From Erythrobacter sp. (GTDB lineage Bacteria; Pseudomonadota; Alphaproteobacteria; Sphingomonadales; Sphingomonadaceae): a stretch of DNA of 64,000 nucleotides. Shown here piece by piece: positions 37,428-46,082 of this stretch (its first letter is position 1; each line of letters starts with the position of its first letter). The notes under the pieces are model-generated. The model saw nothing but the letters and a program-made list of their open reading frames with translations, was not told the DNA's origin and did not search any database. The stretch lies in NCBI RefSeq assembly GCF_030066995.1, contig NZ_JASJAP010000001.1:310001-374000 (forward strand), in the 5' to 3' direction. The translations under genes and the position numbers were made by a program.

Positions 37428-38036
37428 ATGTTGACCGTGCCCAATATCCTGACGCTCAGCCGCATTCTGGCGCTGCCTTTGCTCGCGTTTTTCCTGTGGT
37501 GGCCGCACTGGCAGACCGGCTATGCAATCGGCTTTGTGCTCTACTGCCTGATCGGGATCACCGATTTCTTCGACGGGTATCTGGCGCGCGCGCAGGGGAC
37601 CGTGTCGAAGCTGGGCATCTTTCTCGATCCGATCGCGGACAAGATCATGGTTGCCACCGTCATCCTCGTTCTTACCGCGCAAGGGTATCTGCGCGGGCCC
37701 TATGTGGGCGACTTTCACGTCATCGCCGGGCTCATCATCCTGATGCGCGAGATCGCGGTTTCGGGCTTGCGCGAATTTCTGGGCGGCATTCAGGTGTCGG
37801 TCCCGGTCTCGAAGCTGGCCAAGTGGAAGACCACCTTTCAACTCATCTCTCTGGGCGCGTTGATCGCGGGCGGGGCGCTGCACGGACAGCCGTGTCAGGA
37901 ACTGGGTGATCAGTGCAAGACGATCGCGGAAAGCTGGGCGCATGTCGTCGGGCTCACCACGCTGTGGGCGGCGGCGATCCTTACATGCATCACGGGGTGG
38001 GATTACCTGCGTGTGGGCCTCAAGCACATGGATTGA
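37428..38036 (+). CDS. pgsA: CDP-diacylglycerol--glycerol-3-phosphate 3-phosphatidyltransferase
   Basis: Membrane enzyme committing CDP-diacylglycerol to phosphatidylglycerol and cardiolipin. It has 202 residues. The CDP-alcohol phosphotransferase motif is complete (DFFDGYLARAQGTVSKLG then FLDPIADK), and the N-terminus MLTVPNILTLSRILALPLL is typical. ATG 37428 is chosen; the frame extends 22 codons upstream without a ribosome site. It is divergent from the LplT-like gene. Confidence 0.95.
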   Translation: MLTVPNILTLSRILALPLLAFFLWWPHWQTGYAIGFVLYCLIGITDFFDGYLARAQGTVSKLGIFLDPIADKIMVATVILVLTAQGYLRGPYVGDFHVIAGLIILMREIAVSGLREFLGGIQVSVPVSKLAKWKTTFQLISLGALIAGGALHGQPCQELGDQCKTIAESWAHVVGLTTLWAAAILTCITGWDYLRVGLKHMD

Positions 38037-38117
38037 TCCTCTGCGTGCGCGGAATTGACAAGCGAGCGCGATCCGCGCTGTCTTACCTGCTCCCATCTTT
38101 CACAGGAGGAGACCCCT

Positions 38118-38561
38118 ATGTTTGCCAGCATCGCTCTGATCGCCGCCGCACCGATCGCTCCGTCCGCGTCGTGCGAGGCGGTGACAACGCTCAATGTCGT
38201 CGATATCCAGCCCGGCCGCGCCATCGAAGCGCGGCGCTATTACGAAACCGGCTGGGCGGCGGCGCGCAAGGTGGCGCTCGAACGCGGCTATATCAGCGAC
38301 TACAGCCTTTTGGTTTCGCAAGCAGGGCAAAGCGAAGAGCCCGAGATCGTGCTGATCACCCGCTATCGCGACAAGCGCCAGTTCGCGGCGGGGGAGGAGC
38401 GTTTTCAGGAAATCTTCGCCGAACTCGATCTGCCTCAACCGCTGCTTGTCGATGGCCTGTCGCGCGATGCGATCCTCGGTCCTTTCCGGGGCGCCGACGA
38501 TTATCGCCTGATCTTCTCCAGCGGTGGATCGTGCGCCATCCCCGGCCATGAGGCCTCGTGA
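38118..38561 (+). CDS. probable exported protein, unknown
   Basis: A 147-residue protein with a short hydrophobic N-terminus (MFASIALIAAAPIAPSAS) that may be a signal peptide cut before Cys19. The body resembles a small alpha+beta protein (dimeric ferredoxin-like possible) with ARRYYETGWAAARKVALERG and IVLITRYRDKRQFAAGEERF, but I do not recognise the family. ATG 38118 has a perfect AGGAGGA seven bases upstream. It lies 81 bases after pgsA and 214 before the OmpA-type gene. Confidence 0.65.
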   Translation: MFASIALIAAAPIAPSASCEAVTTLNVVDIQPGRAIEARRYYETGWAAARKVALERGYISDYSLLVSQAGQSEEPEIVLITRYRDKRQFAAGEERFQEIFAELDLPQPLLVDGLSRDAILGPFRGADDYRLIFSSGGSCAIPGHEAS

Positions 38562-38775
38562 GTCTGTCATCTCTTGCGGCGAACACAACACCGGTGACTA
38601 ACGACCGAACGCCCGTGCGCCTCACCTGATCGGGTTCGCGGGCTTCCCTCCCTTGACCGTTCATCCGGTTGACAGGTTTGTAAAGCAACAGGCCCCCGCT
38701 TACCCAGCTAACGTGGGTCGAACCCCGCTTGCGGCACGCGGGCGCGGGGGGGAAATTTGGACTAAGGAGATTATT

Positions 38776-39708
38776 ATGCGTGCGATTATGAAGGCCCCTC
38801 TTTTGACAGGGACTGCGGCCTTTGGCGCACTGGCTCTTGTAGCAGCGGCGCCCTCGGCAGCGCAGCCCCAGCCGGTTGACGCAACCAACGAAGATGGCGT
38901 TCTGGTGACCGGTTCGCCGCCGGCCGACCTGTCATCCTTTCCTGAAGGCCCCGATATCGAAGGTTTCGTGTCGGCGCGTTCGGGCAACAAGGTCGAAGTC
39001 ACCCAGGCCGATGGCACGAGTTCGATCGTGACCGTAGGCGAGGGTACCGAAATCAAGGCGAGCGGAGGCTTTCTGGGCCTCGCGCGCGACGAGCTTGGCA
39101 TGGACCAGATCCTCAACGGCATTCCCGTCAAGGTCGAGACGGTCCAGTGGGGCAGCGGTCTTGTTGCCAGCAAGGTCAATCTGAAGACGCGCGATCTCAA
39201 GACCGCGCAGATGATCCAGACCGGCACCCAGCAGAAGTTCGCTCAGCAGGGCGCGAAGATCGGCGCCAACACCGAGGCGACCGTGCGCAACGCGGCGGCG
39301 ACCGAGGCGCTGCGCGGACGCTTTGGCGACATCGACAAGTACAACATCAAGGGCACCACCAACGTCTATTTCGACACGGGCAAATACGCGCTCTCCCCGT
39401 CGGCGCGCGCCGAGCTGTGCGATGCTGCGCAGCAGGCGGAGACCAACGAGAACGCCCTGCTTCTGGTGGTCGGCTACACCGATTCGACCGGCAGCTATGA
39501 GATCAATCAGGAGCTCAGCGAGAAGCGGGCGGGCCGCGTGGTCAACTATCTGCAGCAGCAGTGCGGCTGGAAGCCGTATCGCATGCTAAGCCCGACCGGC
39601 ATGGCCGCCTCGGACCCGACCGCGGACAATTCGACCGCCGAGGGCCGCGCGCAGAATCGCCGCGTTGCGGTGAACGTGCTGGTGAGCAAGAGCGTCGAAG
39701 AGATGTAA
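38776..39708 (+). CDS. OmpA family outer membrane/peptidoglycan-binding protein
   Basis: A 310-residue secreted protein. A signal peptide ends near residue 31 (APSAAQ). Residues ~55-150 form a beta-rich domain (GFVSARSGNKVEVTQADG, EGTEIKASGGFLG) like those seen in DUF5666-type proteins. The C-terminal OmpA domain has NVYFDTGKYALSPSAR, LLVVGYTDSTGSYEINQELSEKRA and NRRVAVNV, with the Asp and Arg that hold diaminopimelate. There is no beta-barrel of the OmpA type. ATG 38776 has AAGGAGA six bases before. Monocistronic with its own terminator. Confidence 0.9.
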   Translation: MRAIMKAPLLTGTAAFGALALVAAAPSAAQPQPVDATNEDGVLVTGSPPADLSSFPEGPDIEGFVSARSGNKVEVTQADGTSSIVTVGEGTEIKASGGFLGLARDELGMDQILNGIPVKVETVQWGSGLVASKVNLKTRDLKTAQMIQTGTQQKFAQQGAKIGANTEATVRNAAATEALRGRFGDIDKYNIKGTTNVYFDTGKYALSPSARAELCDAAQQAETNENALLLVVGYTDSTGSYEINQELSEKRAGRVVNYLQQQCGWKPYRMLSPTGMAASDPTADNSTAEGRAQNRRVAVNVLVSKSVEEM

Positions 39709-39733
39709 GCTTGCGCCCTACGCGAACGCTTAG

Positions 39734-39770
39734 AAAGGGGCGGGCCAGCAATGGTCCGCCCCTTTTGTTT
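39734..39770 (+). terminator. terminator of the OmpA-type gene
   Basis: AAAGGGGCGGGCC (39734-39746) pairs with GGTCCGCCCCTTTT around a six-base loop (one G-T wobble), followed by TTTTGTTT. Strong intrinsic terminator 25 bases after the stop. Confidence 0.9.
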
Positions 39771-39796
39771 CGGAGCCCGCGTTGACCTGTCGGAGG

Positions 39797-40366
39797 TCAG
39801 GCGAATTCCAGGCCCAGCGATGAAGGCAGGTGCGCGGAGGGCGAACTCGCCATCAGCAGGGCAAGCTGCGAAATTCCGTCCACCGCCAGCTCAACCCAGA
39901 TCAGGGCGAAAAAGGCGATCACGCCGAGCACCGCAATCGCTCGCGCGGTCGGGCCGTGGATCCGCTCCGCCGCGATCTGCACGCCGAGCGCGGCGGCAAA
40001 CAACATCACCCCCATGACGACGAAGCTGCCCGGCATCCAGTCGAAGCCTCCTCCTTCGCCGCCGCGCAAGCGCGCAGCCGGGTTGGCAAGGGTCAAGGTC
40101 AGGGGAAGGGCCAACAACACCCCTGACGCAAGCGCGGCCTTGCGCAGGCGACGGACGGTGACATTCAGCATGGCGACATTCTCCAGTGCGACGGAAGCCA
40201 GGGTTTCCAGAAACATCCAGGCCAGAAACGCGGCGGGCGAACGGCCTGCATCGCGTCGTTCCCGATCAAGGTCGGCAAAGGTCTGCGCCATGCTCTCGCC
40301 AAAACGATCGCGAAATCCCTTCGGGTAGAGCCGCAGCAAGGCTTTGTACCATTGATGGTATCGCAT
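39797..40366 (-). CDS. membrane protein with permease-prefix-like N-terminus
   Basis: A 189-residue membrane protein with four hydrophobic segments (about 78-95, 110-128, 138-160 and part of the N-terminal region). The N-terminus YKALLRLYPKGFRDRFGESMAQTFADLDRER resembles the prefix found before FtsX-type ABC permeases of the ADOP group, which are commonly encoded beside PadR regulators. No permease or ATPase domain follows, so this is the prefix plus a short membrane part. It lies 17 bases downstream of the PadR gene in the same operon. Confidence 0.65.
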   Translation of the reverse strand: MRYHQWYKALLRLYPKGFRDRFGESMAQTFADLDRERRDAGRSPAAFLAWMFLETLASVALENVAMLNVTVRRLRKAALASGVLLALPLTLTLANPAARLRGGEGGGFDWMPGSFVVMGVMLFAAALGVQIAAERIHGPTARAIAVLGVIAFFALIWVELAVDGISQLALLMASSPSAHLPSSLGLEFA

Positions 40367-40383
40367 CGGCGCCGACCTTTTGC

Positions 40384-40743
40384 TTAGACCGGCAGTGCCG
40401 AGAGTTGGCGCTTGCGCCCGATCGAGACCACATTGCGATAGCGTTTGAGCTCGGCCGCCAGAACGGCGCTCCCGGCGCTGGTGATGCGGTAGTAAATGCG
40501 GCGCTGATCATCGAGCGCCGGGTCAACGCGGCTTTCGCTCTCACTGATAAGGCCCGATTTGGTCAGCCGTCCGAGCGCTCCATAGAGCGTGCCCGGACCC
40601 ATCTTGACCGTCTCGGCCGAATCGAGCGCGACCTGTTTCATGATGCCGTATCCGTGGCGCTCCTCCTGCGCGAGGGCGAGCAGGATATGCAGGACAGCGG
40701 GGGTCAGCGGTGGGGTGGGATCGGTGCTTATGACGGCTCTCAC
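40384..40743 (-). CDS. PadR family transcriptional regulator
   Basis: A 119-residue winged-helix repressor. The PadR core reads LLALAQEERHGYGIMKQ then MGPGTLYGALGRLTKSGLI and RRIYYRITSAG. The GTG start (40743) directly abuts the putative operator at 40744-40786, so it probably represses itself and the membrane protein gene downstream. The mRNA may be nearly leaderless. The ligand is unknown. Confidence 0.92.
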   Translation of the reverse strand: MRAVISTDPTPPLTPAVLHILLALAQEERHGYGIMKQVALDSAETVKMGPGTLYGALGRLTKSGLISESESRVDPALDDQRRIYYRITSAGSAVLAAELKRYRNVVSIGRKRQLSALPV

Positions 40744-40786
40744 TATATCGTTGGGCGATACAGCAAATATATCGGCGAACGATATA
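40744..40786. promoter_or_regulatory. PadR-type operator with TATATCG repeats
   Basis: TATATCGTT (40744-40752) and AACGATATA (40778-40786) are exact inverted copies; two further half-site-like motifs, GCGATA (40755-40760) and ATATATCG (40767-40774), lie between. The AT-rich block also provides the only -10-like sequence upstream of the PadR gene, so binding should block transcription. Confidence 0.6.
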
Positions 40787-40905
40787 AGTCAAGCGCGACG
40801 GGCAGCATAGCGACCTGGCGAGTCTTCGACAGGGCGTGGTGGTATAAGTCCATGACCGCGCACATCGTTTCGCCGTGTGCTCGGCATCCAGAACCTGACC
40901 AGCAT

Positions 40906-41679
40906 TCACATGCGCTCGATCAGCGCGATCGAGCGGTCGAGGAAAGCGCGCACCTCCTCTTTCCCGAGCGGCTCGGTGCGCGCTCCGCTGCGACGGGAGA
41001 GCGCTTCGGCGACAAGGTCTTCAGCAGGGTGTCTGTCTAACCACCGTTCGCCGCCTTGCGTTTTGGACACGATCCGCCCTGCATCGGCTGCGTATACCGA
41101 TCGCGCGGCGTTGAGGACGGCGTTCGCATCCCACAAAGGAGCGGCTTTTTGCGAGAGATTGTCCTGGTGCCAGCGCAGTTCCGCGATCACCGCGCTGCGC
41201 AGCCGGTGGCGAGGGGTGGGCGCGAAGCATTCAGCGGGTGGCGGTCCGACAAGCGCTCGCCCCTGTTGCCGGCAGAGTTCGGCGTGGATGACAAGGTCGC
41301 TGCATGTCCCCAAGGCTTCGACCTGCGCGCCCCAGATCGCGCCGGTCGAGAGCGCAAATTCGAGCGGATACGCGAGCACGGGCGCCTGAGCGACGTCAGA
41401 GCGGCAGACAGTGAGTTCCAGCCCCACAGCGGGCACGGGGAGGGTCGAATGCGAAAGCTGAGCGATCAATCGATCGCGTTCGATCTCGCTAAGGGGGCTC
41501 GAAACAAGGCCAAATACGTCAAGGTCGCTGCGATCCGGCTGGTAATCCCCCTGCACCGCCGAACCGTGCAGATAGAGCCCGGCCAATTTGGCGCCAAGGA
41601 TCGCCTCGAAACGCCCGGTGATCTCGTCCAGATAGGCCTCGACAATCGGGGGCAAGCTCGCGGCGAAATGTGGGGGCAA
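40906..41679 (-). CDS. AadA-like nucleotidyltransferase (possible aminoglycoside adenylyltransferase)
   Basis: A 257-residue two-domain protein. The N-terminal nucleotidyltransferase domain has GLYLHGSAVQGDYQPDRSDLDVFGLV, keeping the GS and the D-x-D metal motif. The C-terminal half is helical as in AadA (DUF4111), with RWHQDNLSQKAAPLWDANAVLNAAR. AadA enzymes adenylate streptomycin and spectinomycin. Many chromosomal homologues have no proven resistance role, so the phenotype is uncertain. It sits three bases downstream of oxyR on the same strand, without mobile DNA nearby. Confidence 0.75.
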   Translation of the reverse strand: MPPHFAASLPPIVEAYLDEITGRFEAILGAKLAGLYLHGSAVQGDYQPDRSDLDVFGLVSSPLSEIERDRLIAQLSHSTLPVPAVGLELTVCRSDVAQAPVLAYPLEFALSTGAIWGAQVEALGTCSDLVIHAELCRQQGRALVGPPPAECFAPTPRHRLRSAVIAELRWHQDNLSQKAAPLWDANAVLNAARSVYAADAGRIVSKTQGGERWLDRHPAEDLVAEALSRRSGARTEPLGKEEVRAFLDRSIALIERM

Positions 41680-41682
41680 GCC

Positions 41683-42591
41683 TCAGCCCGCCCGCAACTC
41701 TTCCGCGAGCAGTCGGAAATCCGCTTCGCGCGGGGAGTTCTTGCGCCACACCAGCGCGATCTCGCGCTTGGCGGTGTCGCTTTCCAGCGGGCGGGTGACG
41801 ACATCGGTGCCCGCGAGAATTCCCGCATCGATCGCCATTTCCGGCAGCATGGTAAGGCCAAGGTCATTGTCGACCATCTGCACCAGCGTGTGCAGGCTCG
41901 TCCCGATCATGGCCGCGCTTGCGCGCAGTTCGGAACGGTTGCAGGCGGCCAGAGCGTGGTCGCGCAGGCAATGCCCGTCTTCCAGCAGCAGCAAGCGCCC
42001 TTCAGAGATGGCCGGTTCGATCATCTCGGGCGGGATCGCGGCCGGTGGATCGCGCGGGTCGTCTTTGGGAAAGGCGACAAACAAGCGATCATCGGCGATG
42101 TGTTCGGTTTCCACATCGCCCGTGTCGAAGGGCAGGGCGAGGAGCACGCAATCGCACCGGCCATGCTGAAGGCTTTCGATCGCGTCCTGGCTGGTCTCCT
42201 CGCGCAGCATAAGCTGAAGCTCGGGCCGTTCGCGCTTCAGCCGCGGCAACAGGCGCGGGAGGACGAAGGGGGCAATCGTCGGGATCACGCTCATGCGCAA
42301 TTGGCCCGACAAGGGCTTGCCCGCCGCCTGAACCAGATCGGCAAGCTCCTCGGCCTCGCGCAGCAACCGGTTGGCTTTGGCGACCACCTGCTCGCCCAGC
42401 GAAGTGAAGCGCACCACCCGGCGCGACCGCTCCACAAGGGTCACGCCCAGCAACGATTCCAGTTCGCGAATGCCCGCGCTCAGCGTCGATTGCGAGACAA
42501 AGCTCGCATCCGCCGCGCGGCCAAAATGCTTGGTCTCGTGCAAGGCAACGAGATATTGCAACTGCTTGATCGTGGGGAGGTAGGTGGACAT
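41683..42591 (-). CDS. oxyR: hydrogen peroxide-sensing regulator OxyR
   Basis: LysR-type activator of 302 residues. The N-terminal HTH (TIKQLQYLVALHETKHFGRAA, QSTLSAGIRELE) is standard. The redox pair is Cys208 (EDGHCLRDH) and Cys217 (LAACNRS), with the nine-residue spacing of E. coli Cys199/Cys208, which separates OxyR from other LysR proteins. ATG 42591 gives the proper N-terminus; the longer frame upstream runs through a repeat element. The catalase/peroxidase target genes are not in the window. It lies downstream of rnd on the same strand, beyond the palindromic repeat. Confidence 0.9.
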   Translation of the reverse strand: MSTYLPTIKQLQYLVALHETKHFGRAADASFVSQSTLSAGIRELESLLGVTLVERSRRVVRFTSLGEQVVAKANRLLREAEELADLVQAAGKPLSGQLRMSVIPTIAPFVLPRLLPRLKRERPELQLMLREETSQDAIESLQHGRCDCVLLALPFDTGDVETEHIADDRLFVAFPKDDPRDPPAAIPPEMIEPAISEGRLLLLEDGHCLRDHALAACNRSELRASAAMIGTSLHTLVQMVDNDLGLTMLPEMAIDAGILAGTDVVTRPLESDTAKREIALVWRKNSPREADFRLLAEELRAG

Positions 42592-42608
42592 CGCCCCTGC
42601 CTCTACAT

Positions 42609-42697
42609 CGTCATTGCGAGGAGCCGCAAGGCTCCGCGGCAATCCAGAGCCGCAGAGCTCCAACGCTCCGGATTGCTTCGCTACGCTCGCAATGACG
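42609..42697. repeat. long palindromic repetitive element (CGTCATTGCGAG type)
   Basis: CGTCATTGCGAG (42609-42620) and its exact inverse (42686-42697) bound an 89-base element; a second inverted pair, GCAATCC (42639-42645) and GGATTGC (42670-42676), lies inside. Such CGTCATTGCGAG palindromes are dispersed repeats in many alphaproteobacteria. It fills almost the whole rnd-oxyR gap and would fold in the transcript. Confidence 0.8.
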
Positions 42698-42705
42698 AAA
42701 GAGAG

Positions 42706-43908
42706 CTACTCCGCCGCCAGCGCGTCTTCCATACCCGATTGCATGTCGTCGATATGCGCCATGGCCAGCTTGCCGTTTTGCACCGCGAAGGCGAGCCGGC
42801 CCTCGACCAGTTCGAGCGCATCCTTGCCGAAGACATCGTAGCGCCAGCCTTGCAGCACTTTCAGATCGCGCACGCCCGCCGCAAGCGCTTCCATCTCGTC
42901 CGCGCGCGTGAGCAGCCGCGCGGCGACGTCGATCTCTCGCGCGCGGATCTTTAGCAGCAGTTTGAGCAAATCCGCCACCAGCGCGCCCTCCTTGCCCAGC
43001 GGCGCGCCGCGTTTCATCTTTTCGGGCATTTCCGATTTGGGCAGCGGCTCGGCCTCGGCGATCACGCGCAGCATCCGCTTGCCGATATCGTTGTCCTTCC
43101 ACGCCGCCGAAAGCCCGCGCACCTTGGCAAGGTCCGCCTGTTTCTTTGGCGGGTGGCTTGCGATGTCGGCGAGCGTTTCGTCGCGCATGATCCGTCCGCG
43201 CGGAATGTTCTTGTGCTGCGCCTCGCCTTCGCGCCACGCGGCGAGCGCTTTCAAGCGACCCAGCACTTGCGGGTTGCGCCCGGGCGAGCGGATCCGCTTC
43301 CACGACGTGTCGGGATCGATCACATAGTTGGACGTGTCCGCAAGCTTCTCCATCTCCGCATCGAGCCACGCACCGCGTCCGGTCTTGATCAGCTTTTTCA
43401 GGATCTTGGGAAAGATTTTTGAGAGATGGGTTACATCGCCGATCGCGTATTCGATCTGCCGGTCGGTCAGCGGGCGGCGGCTCCAGTCGGTGAAGCGCGC
43501 GCCTTTGTCGATCGTGATGTTGAGCCAGGTTTCAACGAGGTTCGCATACCCGATCTGTTCGGACTGGCTGATCGCCATCATCGCGATCTGCGTGTCGAAC
43601 ACGGGGTGCGGTGTCTTGCCGGTCATATTGACGATGATCTCAACATCCTGCCCGCCGGCGTGGAAGACCTTGAGAACGTCCGGATTGTCGGTCAGCAGAT
43701 CGAGCAGGGGAGTGAGATCGATGCCCTCGGCCAGCGGATCGATCGCAGCGGCTTCCTGTGTGTTGGCGATCTGAACCAGGCACAGCTCGGGCCAATATGT
43801 GTTCTCGCGCATGAACTCGGTGTCGACGGTGACGAATTCGGAATCCGCCAGACGCGCGCACAAGTCCGCCAGCGCGTCGGTGGTGGTGATCAGATCGTGT
43901 ATCTTCAT
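42706..43908 (-). CDS. rnd: ribonuclease D
   Basis: A 3'-5' exoribonuclease that trims tRNA and other structured RNA ends. It has 400 residues. The DEDDy catalytic motifs are FVTVDTEFMRENTYWPELCLVQ (D, E), FHAGGQDVEI (D) and YAIGDVTHL (Y, D); an HRDC domain lies around residues 205-290 (LGRLKALAAWREGEAQHKN). ATG 43908 (MKIHDLITTT) is used, as the 11 extra upstream codons have no homology. Confidence 0.95.
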   Translation of the reverse strand: MKIHDLITTTDALADLCARLADSEFVTVDTEFMRENTYWPELCLVQIANTQEAAAIDPLAEGIDLTPLLDLLTDNPDVLKVFHAGGQDVEIIVNMTGKTPHPVFDTQIAMMAISQSEQIGYANLVETWLNITIDKGARFTDWSRRPLTDRQIEYAIGDVTHLSKIFPKILKKLIKTGRGAWLDAEMEKLADTSNYVIDPDTSWKRIRSPGRNPQVLGRLKALAAWREGEAQHKNIPRGRIMRDETLADIASHPPKKQADLAKVRGLSAAWKDNDIGKRMLRVIAEAEPLPKSEMPEKMKRGAPLGKEGALVADLLKLLLKIRAREIDVAARLLTRADEMEALAAGVRDLKVLQGWRYDVFGKDALELVEGRLAFAVQNGKLAMAHIDDMQSGMEDALAAE

Positions 43909-43989
43909 GACGTCTTCTTGTCTTTGTGAGCGGAGTGCCACTCTCGGGTGGTTCCCAAAGCCATCGGCAAAAACCGGGCCGCCTCTCCC

Positions 43990-44018
43990 TTGACAAAGCG
44001 TGAGCCTTGCCCTGTTAG
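43990..44018 (+). promoter_or_regulatory. aspS promoter
   Basis: TTGACA (43990-43995), a 17-base spacer and TGTTAG (44013-44018) form a good housekeeping-sigma promoter. Transcription would begin near 44025 and give a leader of about 90 bases before aspS. Confidence 0.6.
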
Positions 44019-44031
44019 CGCGGGCCTATTC

Positions 44032-44055
44032 GGGGCGTGCGATTGCCCCTTTTTT
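44032..44055 (+). terminator. terminator-like hairpin in the aspS leader
   Basis: GGGGC (44032-44036) pairs with GCCCC (44045-44049), optionally extended by a G-T pair, and six Ts follow at once (44050-44055). It lies just downstream of the likely aspS start point and 61 bases before the aspS ATG, which is where an attenuator would sit. GC-rich sequence on both sides could form a competing structure. Confidence 0.5.
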
Positions 44056-44116
44056 GGCTGGCGCACCGGCGCCGTTGGCTCTTTGAGCCATACCCTCGAA
44101 CAGGACAAGAGTTTAG

Positions 44117-45916
44117 ATGCACCTCTATCGTAGTCACACTTGTGCCCAGCTTTCCGCCCCAAATGTCGGCGAAAGCGTCCGCCTGTCGGGCTGGATGCAT
44201 CGAAAGCGCGACCATGGCGGGGTGCTTTTCATCGACCTGCGCGACCATTACGGGATCACGCAGATCGTGGCGGACGAAGACTCGCCCGCGCTCGCCGTGC
44301 TGGAAAAGCTGCGCCCCGAAAGCGTCGTCACCATCGACGGCGAAGTGAAGGCGCGCACAGCCGAAACGGTGAACAAGGACCTGCCCACGGGCGAAATCGA
44401 GGTCTTTGCCCGCGCCATCACCGTTCAGAGCGCCGCCGAAGAACTGCCCATGCCGGTGGCCGGTGAGCAGGAATACCCCGAGGACATTCGCCTGAAATAC
44501 CGCTTTCTCGATCTGCGCCGCGAGACGCTGCACGCGAACCTGATGACGCGCACCAAGATCGTCGCCGATATCCGCGAGCGCATGAGCGCGGCGGGCTTCA
44601 ACGAGTTTTCGACCCCGATCCTGACCGCGTCATCACCCGAAGGCGCGCGCGACTTCCTTGTGCCGAGCCGTCTGCACGCCGGGCACTTCTACGCGCTTCC
44701 GCAAGCGCCCCAGCAATACAAGCAGCTGCTCATGGTGGCCGGGTTTGACCGCTATTTCCAGATCGCGCCGTGCTTTCGCGACGAAGACCCGCGCGCCGAC
44801 CGCCTGCCCGGCGAGTTCTATCAGCTCGACCTCGAAATGAGCTTTGTGACGCAGGAAGAGGTGTGGGACACGATGGAGCCGGTGATGGCGGGCGTGTTCG
44901 AGGCCTTTGCCGATGGCAAGCCGGTGACGCCTGCGGGGGAATTTCCGCGCATCCCCTACGCCGAGGCCATGCTCAAATACGGCACGGACAAGCCGGACCT
45001 TCGCAACCCGCTGATCATCAGCGATGTCACCAGTCATTTTGAAAAGTCGGGCTTTGGCCTGTTCGAGAAGATTGTCGGCGGGGGCGGGGTGGTCCGCGTG
45101 ATCCCGGCGCCCGGCACGCATGAGAAGAGCCGCAAGTTCTTCGATGATATGAACAACTGGGCGCGCAAGGAAGGCTACGCTGGGCTTGGCTATGTGACCC
45201 GCAAGGGCGGCGAGTTCGGCGGGCCGATCGCCAAGAACCACGGCCCCGATCGCATGGCCGAACTCTACGCCGAGCTGGGGCTGGGCGAGAACGATGGCCT
45301 GTTCTTCGCGGCGGGCAAGGCTGCGGACGCCGCCAAGCTCGCGGGCGCGGCGCGCATCGAGATCGGCGAGCAATTGGGTCTGATCGACGAAGATCGCTTC
45401 GATCTCGCCTGGATCATCGACTTCCCGTTCTACGAATATGACGAGGATACGAAGAAGGTCGACTTTTCGCACAACCCGTTCTCGATGCCGCAGGGCGAGC
45501 TGGAGGCGCTGGAGAGCAAGAGCCCGCTCGAAATCAACGCCTACCAGTACGATCTTGTGTGCAACGGCTACGAAATCGCCTCGGGATCGATCCGGAATCA
45601 CAAGCCGGAAACGATGGTGAAGGCGTTCGAGATTGTCGGTCTGTCCAAGGATGACGTGGAGCGCGAGTTCGGCGGCATGTACCGCGCGTTCCAGTATGGC
45701 GCGCCCCCGCATGGCGGGATGGCTGCGGGCGTGGACCGGATCGTGATGCTGCTTGTGGGCGCGAAGAACCTGCGCGAAGTGACGCTGTTTCCGATGAACC
45801 AGAAGGCCGAAGACCTGCTGATGGGCGCGCCCTCGCGGCCCGAGCTGGCGCAATTGCGCGAGCTGCACCTGCGCGTGGTCGAGCCTCAGCCAAGGCCTGC
45901 CTCGGGCGAAGCCTGA
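44117..45916 (+). CDS. aspS: aspartyl-tRNA synthetase
   Basis: Class II synthetase of 599 residues, the bacterial type with a GAD insertion. The N-terminal anticodon-binding OB-fold begins [20 protein letters not shown]. Motif 2 is [24 protein letters not shown], and motif 3 is [21 protein letters not shown]. In alphaproteobacteria this enzyme is often nondiscriminating and works with GatCAB to make Asn-tRNA; sequence alone does not settle that. It has its own promoter, a possible attenuator and a downstream hairpin. Confidence 0.97.
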   Translation: MHLYRSHTCAQLSAPNVGESVRLSGWMHRKRDHGGVLFIDLRDHYGITQIVADEDSPALAVLEKLRPESVVTIDGEVKARTAETVNKDLPTGEIEVFARAITVQSAAEELPMPVAGEQEYPEDIRLKYRFLDLRRETLHANLMTRTKIVADIRERMSAAGFNEFSTPILTASSPEGARDFLVPSRLHAGHFYALPQAPQQYKQLLMVAGFDRYFQIAPCFRDEDPRADRLPGEFYQLDLEMSFVTQEEVWDTMEPVMAGVFEAFADGKPVTPAGEFPRIPYAEAMLKYGTDKPDLRNPLIISDVTSHFEKSGFGLFEKIVGGGGVVRVIPAPGTHEKSRKFFDDMNNWARKEGYAGLGYVTRKGGEFGGPIAKNHGPDRMAELYAELGLGENDGLFFAAGKAADAAKLAGAARIEIGEQLGLIDEDRFDLAWIIDFPFYEYDEDTKKVDFSHNPFSMPQGELEALESKSPLEINAYQYDLVCNGYEIASGSIRNHKPETMVKAFEIVGLSKDDVEREFGGMYRAFQYGAPPHGGMAAGVDRIVMLLVGAKNLREVTLFPMNQKAEDLLMGAPSRPELAQLRELHLRVVEPQPRPASGEA

Positions 45917-45935
45917 CCCTTTCGGGCAAAAGAAC

Positions 45936-45963
45936 GGGCGCGCTGCGAAAACGCGGCGCGCCC
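45936..45963 (+). terminator. hairpin after aspS
   Basis: GGGCGCGC (45936-45943) pairs with GCGCGCCC (45956-45963), with an inner GCG/CGC pair around AAAA. Only a weak T-rich stretch (AGGTTTGTTGG) follows, so it is a probable but not ideal terminator. Confidence 0.6.
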
Positions 45964-46082
45964 AGGTTTGTTGGACATTATGTTGTGTAGGGTCGGGGCG
46001 GAGCGTCGCGGAGGAACTCTCCCATTCTCTCCGGCGCGCTCGACGCCCTAGGCGATGGTCCCCGATCGCCGTTTCCTTGGTG

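Noticed and set aside
41056..42954. 632-codon plus-strand frame over oxyR and the nucleotidyltransferase
   Set aside because: Crosses the palindromic repeat and three minus-strand genes; no ribosome site.
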